Shown: positions 14,629 to 22,288 of the stretch, piece by piece
Position numbering within the stretch: the first letter of the stretch is position 1
Layout of the letters: each line of letters opens with the position of its first letter
NCBI GenBank assembly: GCA_964447605.1
Contig: CAYUTA010000038.1
Coordinates: 1-23,692, forward strand
Origin: CAYUTA01 sp964447605
GTDB lineage: Bacteria > Bacillota > Clostridia > Christensenellales > CAG-138
Length of the DNA: 23,692 nucleotides
Direction of reading: 5' to 3'
Program-made: the position numbers and the translations under genes
The notes under the pieces: generated by a model
What the model saw: only the letters and a program-made list of their open reading frames with translations
Told to the model about the DNA's origin: nothing
Database searches by the model: none

Positions 14629-16014
14629 TTAAAACAGCTTTGTCTCGATGCCGAGCATGTCGTTTGCCATTTGTATTTTTTTACTCTGGTCGCCATAAGA
14701 AAGTGCCCAATGCCTGCCCTGATAGTTTTCCACGATCTCTTTGATGTCACCTTCCACATCCAGCTCCATTTGAGTGCGGCAAGTAGAAAAAGCTGTGTTT
14801 CGAACAATATTTCCTTTGATTACAATCATCTTGTTCATTTTGTCGTGGGAAATGCCCGTCACTGTAACCGGTCCTTCTTCCTTGATGATCTGCAGGCCGC
14901 AGGGAAGCTCCGGAATTTCATAATACGAATAGATATTAAAATCGTCCCTTTGGCTGCTGTCAAAGGAATGTAGCCGCGGAGAGGTACAGTGCGATACAAA
15001 CAGCTTGTTATCTTCCGGGAAATGGTACGGGTTGAGCATAAACACCGGGCTGTTTGTCGCAAATGTTGAAATCATCATGTTGAGCAGCGTCGTCACATCG
15101 GCTTCACAGGCGGAAACAATGCCTGCGTCGTTTAATTTCGATAGAGAATAGCAGGAAGTCGTCTTGCACTCATTATGCACAATCGACCACAGGCAGTTCA
15201 CCGTGAATACATTCGCTCCAGCTTCCTCGATCAACTCTTGGAAGACATGATACATCTTTTCCGCTTTTGTGGTGTCATAACCTTCGGGCGTACGGTTTTC
15301 CTTCAGCTCCTTGTCGAGAACGTTTTTGTCAAACGGCTTGTCCCAGTTTTTGTAGAGTTCAAGGAATTTATCAGAGCTGATGTGCTTCCACTTGATGCCA
15401 AACTTTTCCTGCATGGCGCGTACCATCTCGTATCCCCAGTTCCAAGAATGGAACGGCTCGTACATAGGCTCGCCGATGCAGAGCGCCGTAGAATTGTTGA
15501 TCTTGTATTTGACCTGCAGCGCGGAAAGGATATCTTTAAGGTTTTCCAGGTTTTTGCTTACAAATACGTTGCTTTTCATGCCAAGGTATTCGTCAATTTT
15601 GCGAAAGTCGCGGACGAAATAGGGGAAGAACACCGACCCGTAAGACCAGATTTCCTCATAGGGCAGGATGGAGAACACAACCGGCCTGTTCTTTGAATAA
15701 AGGGCGGCGAACACAACGTCAAACGCGGCAAACAGTGAATCGTCCTTGTTGCCAAACGGAACCGCGACATAGGCGTCCGCTTCTTTGATGTCGATCATTT
15801 CGTTTTCTGATTTTACATGTTCAAAGAAGATATCCGCATCCGCAGGCAGTGCGCCGGTGATACGTTCTTTAATCTTGCCCATCAGGGCGTCGTCTACCGG
15901 CTGATCCCATTTTGTGCAATCGGCAAGATTCAAATCTGTGCCTGCTCTTAAGGCTTTCTGCGTGTGAGTGATTTTGTTTCCAATGATAATACAGCCAATG
16001 GTCATGTTTTTCAT
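14629..16014 (-). CDS. L-fucose/L-arabinose isomerase-like protein
   Basis: 461 residues. The ATG at 16014 lies 10 bases from AGGAG; a GTG at 16020 is only 4 bases away. The layout is that of the FucI/AraA-like family (COG2407): two Rossmann-like domains (GCIIIGNKITHTQKAL near the start; EADAYVAVPFGNKDDSLFAA, FDVVFAALYSKNRPVVFSIL) and a C-terminal domain with CEADVTTLLNMMISTF and NKLFVSHCTSPR. In this family the Glu/Asp of C-E-x-D and the His of S-H-C bind the catalytic metal in ketose-aldose isomerisation. The usual Asp before the N-x-L stretch is replaced by the sequence MLNPYHFPEDN. It is followed without a gap by the mutarotase. Substrate unknown; an L-deoxysugar or L-pentose is a reasonable guess. 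Confidence 0.8.
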   Translation of the reverse strand: MKNMTIGCIIIGNKITHTQKALRAGTDLNLADCTKWDQPVDDALMGKIKERITGALPADADIFFEHVKSENEMIDIKEADAYVAVPFGNKDDSLFAAFDVVFAALYSKNRPVVFSILPYEEIWSYGSVFFPYFVRDFRKIDEYLGMKSNVFVSKNLENLKDILSALQVKYKINNSTALCIGEPMYEPFHSWNWGYEMVRAMQEKFGIKWKHISSDKFLELYKNWDKPFDKNVLDKELKENRTPEGYDTTKAEKMYHVFQELIEEAGANVFTVNCLWSIVHNECKTTSCYSLSKLNDAGIVSACEADVTTLLNMMISTFATNSPVFMLNPYHFPEDNKLFVSHCTSPRLHSFDSSQRDDFNIYSYYEIPELPCGLQIIKEEGPVTVTGISHDKMNKMIVIKGNIVRNTAFSTCRTQMELDVEGDIKEIVENYQGRHWALSYGDQSKKIQMANDMLGIETKLF

Positions 16015-16067
16015 ATTCACTTTTCTCCTATAATTTGATTCTTGCAGGAATTCCCCACGACACTTTT

Positions 16068-16100
16068 ATTATAAGAAAATAATAGAAAAAAACACTGGGG
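16068..16100 (-). promoter_or_regulatory. Probable activator-dependent promoter of the isomerase-mutarotase pair
   Basis: On the minus strand a perfect TATAAT (16073-16068) lies in an AT-rich stretch, with no good -35 box at 16-18 bases (AGTGTT/GTGTTT). This is typical of AraC-activated promoters. Downstream is GGGGAATTCC (about 16055-16046), containing a GGAATTCC palindrome, and upstream TTTCCCCC (about 16101-16094); either could be a regulator site. Confidence 0.45.
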
Positions 16101-16125
16101 GAAACGATTTTAGAACTAGGCATTC

Positions 16126-17151
16126 CTATTTTCGAACCATGCTGCGATATTCGCCAGGGCGGCATCCACTTGTTTTTTGGAAAACAGTATAAAAATGTTT
16201 CAGGTCGGAATACCCTACCCTTGCGGCAATTTCATCAATCGTAAAAACTGTTTTCTCCAACAGTCTTTTTGCGGCGTCTACACGAATCTGCTGCAGCATC
16301 TGGATGATAGGATATCCTGTTTCCTCGCGGAAAATCCGGCTAAAGTAGCTTGCGGAAAGGTAATTTCTTTCCGCAAGTTGTCCGCAGGTGATATTACTTT
16401 GATAGTTTTGTTCCATAAAGGCCAGCGTATTTTTTACCACCAGTTTCCTGAAAAGAGACTGACTCTGGTTTTGGCTTTTATCGCTGCGATACAAACGAAA
16501 AACCAAAATCAAAAGCTTTGTCAAATCGGCACGTATCATTTGCATGAAACCTTTGCTTTTTTGTTCGTATTCTTTGTAGATTTCATCTAGCAACACTTTT
16601 ATTTCGCGTGTGTTGGGGTTTGTTAGCCTAATATATTCTTTGGGCTCCTCGGATTGTTTCAGCGAGTGAAACAGATACCGGGAAGCTACATCGGCAAAAT
16701 CCTGATTAGTGGAAAAAAAGCCGTTGATCAAAGAAGACTGGAAAATACAGTTGTAGACAGTGATTGGAAAGCACTTGTCCGAGGTCAGTTCATGGGAGAT
16801 ATTCGGATTTAATATAAACAAATCCCCTTTTTCGATATGATAGGATTGTCCGTTTACCGAATGTGTACCTTTACCCTCCATCACAAACCCCATTTCAATA
16901 AAATCATGGGTGTGGACAGCGCGATGCCCCTCAACAACAGCCTTATGGATGTTAATATCGTTCTCATTATGTAATTGGATTTCGGATGCGCTGGTTTTTC
17001 TTCGAGGGAAACGACTCGGTGTGACGCATCGAACTTTACGACGCCGAACGCGCGTGCATCCTTGACAGGGTAGCCGAATACAGTCGCGCCGGACGGTTTT
17101 TTGCATCGCTTTCGTCAGGACGGATGAAAGAATCCTGACCGTAAAACACAT
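16126..17151 (-). CDS. AraC-family regulator with a 5' end made of rfbA remnant
   Basis: The genuine AraC part begins at about 16970 and gives some 280 residues. It has a cupin-like sensor (VHTHDFIEMGFVMEGKGTHS, then YHIEKGDLFILNPNISHELT) and a C-terminal double helix-turn-helix (CGQLAERNYLSASYFSRIFR EETGYP; IDEIAARVGYSDLKHFYTVF QKTSGC). Such proteins bind a sugar and activate adjacent catabolic genes. The original start codon is missing: upstream the open frame continues through out-of-frame rfbA sequence to an ATG at 17151 (MCFTVRILSS), with a further ATG at 17106. If translated, the protein would carry about 55 foreign basic residues. No ribosome site suits either ATG well, so expression and function are uncertain. 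Confidence 0.7.
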   Translation of the reverse strand: MCFTVRILSSVLTKAMQKTVRRDCIRLPCQGCTRVRRRKVRCVTPSRFPRRKTSASEIQLHNENDINIHKAVVEGHRAVHTHDFIEMGFVMEGKGTHSVNGQSYHIEKGDLFILNPNISHELTSDKCFPITVYNCIFQSSLINGFFSTNQDFADVASRYLFHSLKQSEEPKEYIRLTNPNTREIKVLLDEIYKEYEQKSKGFMQMIRADLTKLLILVFRLYRSDKSQNQSQSLFRKLVVKNTLAFMEQNYQSNITCGQLAERNYLSASYFSRIFREETGYPIIQMLQQIRVDAAKRLLEKTVFTIDEIAARVGYSDLKHFYTVFQKTSGCRPGEYRSMVRK

Positions 17152-17465
17152 TATCGCCGAGGATCAGACAAACGCTGTCGGTTCCAATGAATTCTTCGCC
17201 CAGGATGAAAGCGTCTGCCGTGTATTCTGAACACAGTATTGAAAATGAACGCCAAGCCTGCTCCCGTCACCCGGCAGCCGCTCGTACACCGGCGTATCCT
17301 CAGGCGTGCTGATGATCAGTAGTCTCGAATCCCTGCCAGTAACAGTACGGAGAGCGGGTAATAAATGAACGGTTTGTCATAGATCGGCAATAGCTGTTTG
17401 CTGACGGCTTTGGTAAGCGGATCTAGCCGCGTTCCCTTTCCGCCTGTCAGTATAATGCCCTTCAT
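16971..17465 (-). pseudogene. rfbA: rfbA (glucose-1-phosphate thymidylyltransferase) fragment, frameshifted and truncated
   Basis: The ATG at 17465 follows ACGGGAG. The first 48 codons are clean: MKGIILTGGKGTRLDPLTKA, VSKQLLPIYDKPFIYYPLSV, LLLAGIRD. Then a shift near 17320 leads to LIISTPEDTPVYERLPGDGS and RLGVHFQYCVQ, a short deletion removes the K-P-R-G-L-A segment, and ADAFILGEEFIGTDSVCLIL with GDNVFYGQDSF follows. A further shift leads to GATVFGYPVKDARAFGVVKF and VSLEEKPAHPKSNY, where homology stops at 16971 and AraC sequence begins. RfbA makes dTDP-glucose for dTDP-L-rhamnose synthesis. The remnant covers about the first 60 per cent of the gene and lies 27 bases after the second permease gene. 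Confidence 0.85.
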
Positions 17466-17492
17466 TCGCGTTACGACTCCCGTATTTGTCGA

Positions 17493-18356
17493 TTAACCCT
17501 TGACCGCACCTGCGGTCATGCCTTCGACAAAGTATTTCTGTACCAGTGCAAAGAGAATGATGACCGGTATCGTTGTGATCGTGCCCAACGCCATGATAAT
17601 GCCCCAGTCGATATGCGTTGAGCTAATGTAGTTGGCTAAACCTACGGTCAGAGTTTTCATGCTTTCCTTGCTGATGAGCACGCTCGACAGAAGGAATTCG
17701 TTCCATGACATGATGAACGCCATGATACCCGTACTCAGTACGCCTGAAACACACAGCGGCAAGTCGATCCGTGTAAATACCTGTATTTCGCTTGCACCGT
17801 CCATCAGTGCTGCTTCGTCAATCTCCTTAGGCAGCTTCTTAAAGAAGGATACAAGCAACCAGACAGAGAATGGCAACGTGACCGTCAGGTGTGCCACGAT
17901 TACGCCGACATGGCTGCCCGAAAGACCGAGCGTATTCATGATGCGATACATCGGTAACATGAGCATGATCGGAGGGACACAGTACGCCGCCAGAACGCTG
18001 ATTAAAATGACCTTGCGTCCCTTAAAACTGAACCGTGTCAAGCTATAGGCGGTCAAGGTGCCGACCAACATATCAACAACCATAACGACCGATGCAATCA
18101 AAAGGCTGTTCAGAAAATAATGAATGACGTTCTCGTTACTGAATGCCTGAATATACCATTCAAGGCTCCAGTTTTCCGGCATGATTTTTGGTGGGATCGT
18201 AAACAACTCGACGCCCGGCTTAAAGGAACTCAGCGCCATCCACGCGAGCGGAAAGCCGACAAGGATAATCAGAACGATCACCAAAATGCAGACGATAATA
18301 CCCGTCAGCAGTTTCGCTCTTTTTACGCTTTTTGTTTTCTTTGCGTTACCCGACAT
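17493..18356 (-). CDS. Carbohydrate ABC transporter permease, MalG/CUT1 type
   Basis: 287 residues with six predicted membrane helices, starting at the ATG at 18356 with AAAGGAG upstream. The family EAA loop is present: EIDEAALMDGASEIQVFTRI DLPL, contacting the ATPase subunit. The N-terminal ALSSFKPGVELF and IPENW-like segment and the WNEFLLSSVLIS helix are typical of MalG-like subunits. It pairs with the permease gene directly upstream (18-base gap). No ATPase gene is in the window; CUT1 systems often borrow a shared MsmX-type ATPase encoded elsewhere. Confidence 0.92.
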   Translation of the reverse strand: MSGNAKKTKSVKRAKLLTGIIVCILVIVLIILVGFPLAWMALSSFKPGVELFTIPPKIMPENWSLEWYIQAFSNENVIHYFLNSLLIASVVMVVDMLVGTLTAYSLTRFSFKGRKVILISVLAAYCVPPIMLMLPMYRIMNTLGLSGSHVGVIVAHLTVTLPFSVWLLVSFFKKLPKEIDEAALMDGASEIQVFTRIDLPLCVSGVLSTGIMAFIMSWNEFLLSSVLISKESMKTLTVGLANYISSTHIDWGIIMALGTITTIPVIILFALVQKYFVEGMTAGAVKG

Positions 18357-18374
18357 GTTCTTTTTCTCCTTTCG

Positions 18375-19292
18375 TCAGTCTTTCGTCACGCCGGATTTCG
18401 TCACATAGAAAATGATGCAAACAAACATCAGTACTCCCAGAACCATCGAGATGGCAGAAGCGTATCCGATCTGGTAGGAACCGAATGAGGCCTGATAGAT
18501 CAGAATCGGAAGATGCGTGGTGGAACCCGCCGGGCCGCCGCCGGTCACCATGAAGATCAGGTCATAGTAGGTAGCCGTCCATATCGTACGCAACACCGCA
18601 AGAACGATCGTCGTGTGCTTCAACTGCGGCAGCGTCATGTGAATGAATGTCTGCCACCTGTTCGCGCCGTCTACGGTCGCGGCTTCATACATCTGCGGGT
18701 CGATACCCTTGAGCGCTGCCCAATAGATGAGCATGGGGAATGGATATGACCGCCATACATTGAGTATCACGACAACCCACATGGAAGGGCCTTCCATCGC
18801 CAGCAAGGACTGCCGTGCCTCAATCAAACCGGCTTGTTGCAGCCAGTGACTGATAATGCCGTAATCGCTGTTCATGACCCATTTGGTCACAAGTGCCAAC
18901 GTCACCGCAGGCACAACATAGGGGATCAGCAGAAAGCTGCGCAGCGCCGTGCCGCCCTTCATTTGCCGCGTGATTAAAAGCGCGATGCCAAGACCTGCCG
19001 TCAGCTGACCGAGGACAGACCAGAACGTCCATTTGCAGGTGTTCCAGAAATACTTCCAGAACAGTTTGTTGCCAAACATCTTCACATAATTCTGAATACC
19101 GATAAAGCTGTTTGTTTTTTTTATCAGCGAAGTATCCGTAAAGCTGAGCCAAATGTTGTACAGAACAGGATAAAGAACGAATGCAAGCAAAAAAATGATA
19201 ACCGGAATCGCAAATGCGAAGCCGATCAGCTTGTGCCTTCGCGCGTAGCTGTTCAGCAGTTTGGGCTTGGGTAACATCGTTCCAGAACGCAT
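18375..19292 (-). CDS. Carbohydrate ABC transporter permease, MalF/UgpA type
   Basis: 305 residues from the ATG at 19292, chosen because CAGGGAG lies 8 bases upstream; the open frame before it crosses an intercistronic hairpin. It has a cytoplasmic N-terminus, a first helix (FAFAIPVIIFLLAFVLYPVL), the periplasmic-side IWLSFTDTSL region and about six helices in all. The EAA motif is MYEAATVDGANRWQTFIHMT LPQL. With the second permease it should form the membrane channel that receives sugar from the binding protein encoded upstream. Confidence 0.92.
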   Translation of the reverse strand: MRSGTMLPKPKLLNSYARRHKLIGFAFAIPVIIFLLAFVLYPVLYNIWLSFTDTSLIKKTNSFIGIQNYVKMFGNKLFWKYFWNTCKWTFWSVLGQLTAGLGIALLITRQMKGGTALRSFLLIPYVVPAVTLALVTKWVMNSDYGIISHWLQQAGLIEARQSLLAMEGPSMWVVVILNVWRSYPFPMLIYWAALKGIDPQMYEAATVDGANRWQTFIHMTLPQLKHTTIVLAVLRTIWTATYYDLIFMVTGGGPAGSTTHLPILIYQASFGSYQIGYASAISMVLGVLMFVCIIFYVTKSGVTKD

Positions 19293-19385
19293 TTTTTTCA
19301 CTCCCTGACAAAGATTTGCGGCAATCCAGTTCCGTGTCCGACCGGCGCGGGCACGCAAATCTATTGCCGGTGTTGCTCCCGGGCG

Positions 19386-19416
19386 GGGGAAGAATGCGCC
19401 TGTCGCATTCTTCCCC
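19386..19416 (-). other. Strong intercistronic hairpin after the binding-protein gene
   Basis: A perfect 13-bp inverted repeat, GGGGAAGAATGCG (19386-19398) and CGCATTCTTCCCC (19404-19416), with a 5-base loop. It sits 32 bases after the stop of the solute-binding-protein gene and 94 bases before the permease start. No U-tract follows on the minus strand, so it is more likely a mRNA-stabilising or partial-termination element than a full terminator. Confidence 0.75.
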
Positions 19417-19448
19417 ATTATAACGCGATTTTGTGAATCCCCCTGGGA

Positions 19449-20795
19449 TTACAGCGTGCCTGCAAAGCTCATCAGATCGTCATTGATGAGATTGTAAGCT
19501 TCCTCGGAAGTGTAGGCGCCGTTGCAGGCGCCCTGCAAAGCCTCGCCGAAGATGGTGGTGGACTCAATGTAGGCGGACATGGCGGACAGACCCGCTTCCA
19601 TGCCGTACCAGTACCAAGTGCCATTCTCGAACTGGTCGAAGATGTAGGCGACCTGATCTTGGAAGGCGGCAACTTTCTCGCTGGACTTGTAGATCTCAAA
19701 CGCCGGCTTGTAGGATGGGAATGCGAACATCGGTCGGGACAGTGCACGCTCGGCTGCACGCTCCGGCGTGTAGAGTGCGGTCAGGAAGTCCGAAACGAGT
19801 GCGCTGCGAACCGCGCCCTCCTGCGTGGAGGCCACGAAGCAGTAGCCGGAACCGAAGGAAGCCTTCTTATCGCCGTTGACGCCCGGAAAGTCGAAGCAAC
19901 CAAGCTTATCGACCATATCCGGATTGTTGCCCTGTGCGTTGCCGATGACCGCGCCCATATCGAGCGTCATCGCAGCGGTGCCGGTAACGGCCAGAGCGTT
20001 GCGGTAGTCACCCCACGACCATGTCAGCGAGCCTGCGGGGGAAGCTTTCTTGTAGAGTTCAACGAGGTAGTCGATCACTTTGATCGCCTCGTCCTTCTCT
20101 CCGTCGAAGCAATACTCACCGGTGGCGGGATCCATGAAGAACACGCCGGCGGAGCACATCATCTCATAGAGAGTCTGTGCAGCAACCTGTACGCCGTCGA
20201 GCGGTACCGGGAAGCCGGACATGTCGGCGGTGTTCAGCGTTTCAGCAGCGACAAGGAACTCGTTCCAAGTGGTCGGAACGGCGACGCCCTTTTCTGCAAA
20301 GATGTCCTTGCGATACCAAACAGAGGTATGCATTGCCCAATCCGGCAGGCCGTAGATGTGGCCGTCAGTGCCGGTCAGCACGGTCTTGTAGGCAGTCGGG
20401 AAGTCATCTGCGCCGATTCCGTTGATGACGTTATCGAGCGGCATGATGCTCTCGGCAGCATACAGGTACGCAGTGCCGCCGAAGTTGGTGTGCATGATGT
20501 CCGGAACGTCGCCGGAGGACGCTGCCGTTGCGAGCTTGCCGTACATTTCGTTGAAGGCAACCTTCTCCACTTCGACCCCGACGCCCATTTCCTGCGCCAA
20601 CTCGGTGAACTGCTTGCTCAGGACTTCGTACTGCGCATCAGCAGTCAGGTTTGTCCAGATGACAAGCTTCTGACCTGTGTAATCGACGGGTTCTTCCGCC
20701 ACGGGCGCGGCTTCGGGTTCTGCTGCCGGCGCGGCGCAGGCCATCAGCGACACCGTCATGATGACGGCCAGTAACAGTGCTACCAGTTTCTTCAT
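19449..20795 (-). CDS. Sugar ABC transporter solute-binding lipoprotein (family 1)
   Basis: 448 residues from the ATG at 20795 with AAAGGAGG upstream. The N-terminus is a lipoprotein signal (MKKLVALLLAVIMTVSLMAC, lipid-modified Cys20) followed by an Ala/Pro/Glu linker, then QKLVIWTNLTADAQYEVLSK and VPDIMHTNFGGTAYLYAAES, typical of SBP_bac_1/CUT1 sugar-binding proteins. It should sit on the outer face of the membrane and deliver the sugar to the two permeases encoded downstream. Many aromatic residues near the C-terminus (NGTWYWYGMEAG) suggest a carbohydrate pocket; the ligand cannot be read from the sequence. Confidence 0.92.
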   Translation of the reverse strand: MKKLVALLLAVIMTVSLMACAAPAAEPEAAPVAEEPVDYTGQKLVIWTNLTADAQYEVLSKQFTELAQEMGVGVEVEKVAFNEMYGKLATAASSGDVPDIMHTNFGGTAYLYAAESIMPLDNVINGIGADDFPTAYKTVLTGTDGHIYGLPDWAMHTSVWYRKDIFAEKGVAVPTTWNEFLVAAETLNTADMSGFPVPLDGVQVAAQTLYEMMCSAGVFFMDPATGEYCFDGEKDEAIKVIDYLVELYKKASPAGSLTWSWGDYRNALAVTGTAAMTLDMGAVIGNAQGNNPDMVDKLGCFDFPGVNGDKKASFGSGYCFVASTQEGAVRSALVSDFLTALYTPERAAERALSRPMFAFPSYKPAFEIYKSSEKVAAFQDQVAYIFDQFENGTWYWYGMEAGLSAMSAYIESTTIFGEALQGACNGAYTSEEAYNLINDDLMSFAGTL

Positions 20796-20855
20796 TTTGG
20801 GGATCCTCCTTTATTCTTGTTTTTTCGATTACAAATTGTAAGTACCATTTGCAAA

Positions 20856-22199
20856 TCATAGGATCACATTCTGTTTTTTCAACGTTTCCTGCAATGCGGG
20901 AATGTTGACTTCACGGGGCGTAACGCCCGCTTTGACCGCCATGGCTGCGGCAATGCCCGCCGCCTCGCCCATGGCCATGCACTGCGGCATGCAGCGGATG
21001 CAATTGGCGACCGGCGCTTCATAGGAAACGCATCGACCTGCCACCATCAGACCGTCCTTACCCTTGGGCAGCATGCAGCGATACGGGATCGTCATGGACT
21101 TACCAGGTTCCAGATCGTAAACATACATCGTGACACCATCGGGCGTATGCGCGCCGGCAGGCATTGCGCCGCGTCCGATGCTGTCCGGGAAATCCCGTGC
21201 CGCCTGAAAATCTTCAAGCGTTACTCTGTAGTCGCCGATGATACGGCGGCTTTCCCGCACGCCCAACATGGCGGCGATCGCCGACAGATAGGAGTTTTCG
21301 AAGCCGGGAACATATTTCCGGAAAGCTTCCGCAACATCGTAGAGGCACTTTTGAGAGAAGTTTTCCTGCTCGGAACGAGCGGCAAACCCTTCGGTGCTGT
21401 GCGATTCCACCGCGCCGGAGCAATTGATCGTCACTTCACCCGGATTCGGCGTGGAAGTAAAGATGCCCAGCCAGTTGCGCAGGTATTCCTGTTCGGGAGG
21501 CAGCTCTACATTGGCAAGTTCATCGCCCAGACCGAAGTGCATAAAGCCCGGGAATGTTTTGAAATCTTGCCAGGCAGGCGGTACATGCGTGTCCAGTACC
21601 GGAGGATGCTCGTCGTAATACTGTTTGACACGCTCCATATCCACGCCGCACATCCGACCCATCAGCGTCATTGGCTGGATGTCCTTCTTTTCGCGCATTT
21701 CAAACGGTGCGCCCGCTTTGAAGGCAACAAACGCATCCCCTGTGCAGTCAATCACAACTTTGGCACGAATCTCCATCAGCTCCGATTCGGAGAAAACGAT
21801 CAGGCCTACTACGGTATCGCCTTCGCAGATGACATCAACAATAGATGTGTCAAGCCATGTTTCGAGGTTGGGCTCTTTTGCGGTGACTTCATCCAAAATG
21901 ACCTTTGCGACTTCCGTATCGTAGAGGAAGCACACGTCGGTGTCAGGGTCTTCCTCCACAATCGCGTTACGCTCTTTGAAGATGTTCCGCAATTCCCAAG
22001 CGATGCCCTTTACGCAGACCTTCGCTTTGTCGCTGAAACCAACCCATGCGCCCTGCAATCCCGCAGTGAACTGGCCGCCCAAACAACGTTGCTTATCTAC
22101 GATCAACGTTTTGGCGCCTGCCCGTGCAGACGCAATCCCGGCGATCACACCGGCGGTTCCGCCGCCCGCTACAATAACATCGACTGTTTTCTGGTTCAT
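20856..22199 (-). CDS. FAD-dependent oxidoreductase (FAD_oxidored, PF12831)
   Basis: 447 residues from the ATG at 22199 with AGAGGAG upstream. The N-terminal dinucleotide-binding motif is VDVIVAGGGTAGVIAGIASA with acidic residue VDK at the strand-2 end, followed by GGQFTAGLQGAW. VIDCTGDAFVAFKAGAPFE is the second FAD-contact region, and the C-terminus (GLMVAGRCVSYEAPVANCIR, CMPQCMAMGEAAGIAAAMAV) closes the FAD site. This family is common beside sugar and uronate genes in Bacillota and Bacteroidota, but few members have a known reaction. In this operon a role oxidising or reducing the imported sugar or an acid derived from it is likely (inference). Cys-rich positions near the C-terminus do not form an obvious Fe-S motif. 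Confidence 0.88.
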   Translation of the reverse strand: MNQKTVDVIVAGGGTAGVIAGIASARAGAKTLIVDKQRCLGGQFTAGLQGAWVGFSDKAKVCVKGIAWELRNIFKERNAIVEEDPDTDVCFLYDTEVAKVILDEVTAKEPNLETWLDTSIVDVICEGDTVVGLIVFSESELMEIRAKVVIDCTGDAFVAFKAGAPFEMREKKDIQPMTLMGRMCGVDMERVKQYYDEHPPVLDTHVPPAWQDFKTFPGFMHFGLGDELANVELPPEQEYLRNWLGIFTSTPNPGEVTINCSGAVESHSTEGFAARSEQENFSQKCLYDVAEAFRKYVPGFENSYLSAIAAMLGVRESRRIIGDYRVTLEDFQAARDFPDSIGRGAMPAGAHTPDGVTMYVYDLEPGKSMTIPYRCMLPKGKDGLMVAGRCVSYEAPVANCIRCMPQCMAMGEAAGIAAAMAVKAGVTPREVNIPALQETLKKQNVIL

Positions 22200-22230
22200 A
22201 TTCAGTTGGCTCCTCTTTTGATATTTATCA

Positions 22231-22260
22231 CCCGCGCCGGAGACGGTTCTCCGGGACGGG
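22231..22260 (-). other. Intercistronic hairpin between aldolase and oxidoreductase genes
   Basis: CCGGAGA (22237-22243) pairs with TCTCCGG (22248-22254) around a tetraloop, with an outer CCCG/CGGG extension (22231-22234 with 22257-22260). It lies 28 bases after the aldolase stop. No U-run follows on the minus strand, so read-through into the oxidoreductase is expected. Confidence 0.65.
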
Positions 22261-22288
22261 GATGCGGTAGGAATTGTTGTTGTGCGTG

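Noticed and set aside
19659..20774. 371-codon plus-strand open frame opposite the binding-protein gene
   Set aside because: The minus-strand lipoprotein has a signal peptide, lipobox and ribosome site; the plus-strand product matches nothing.
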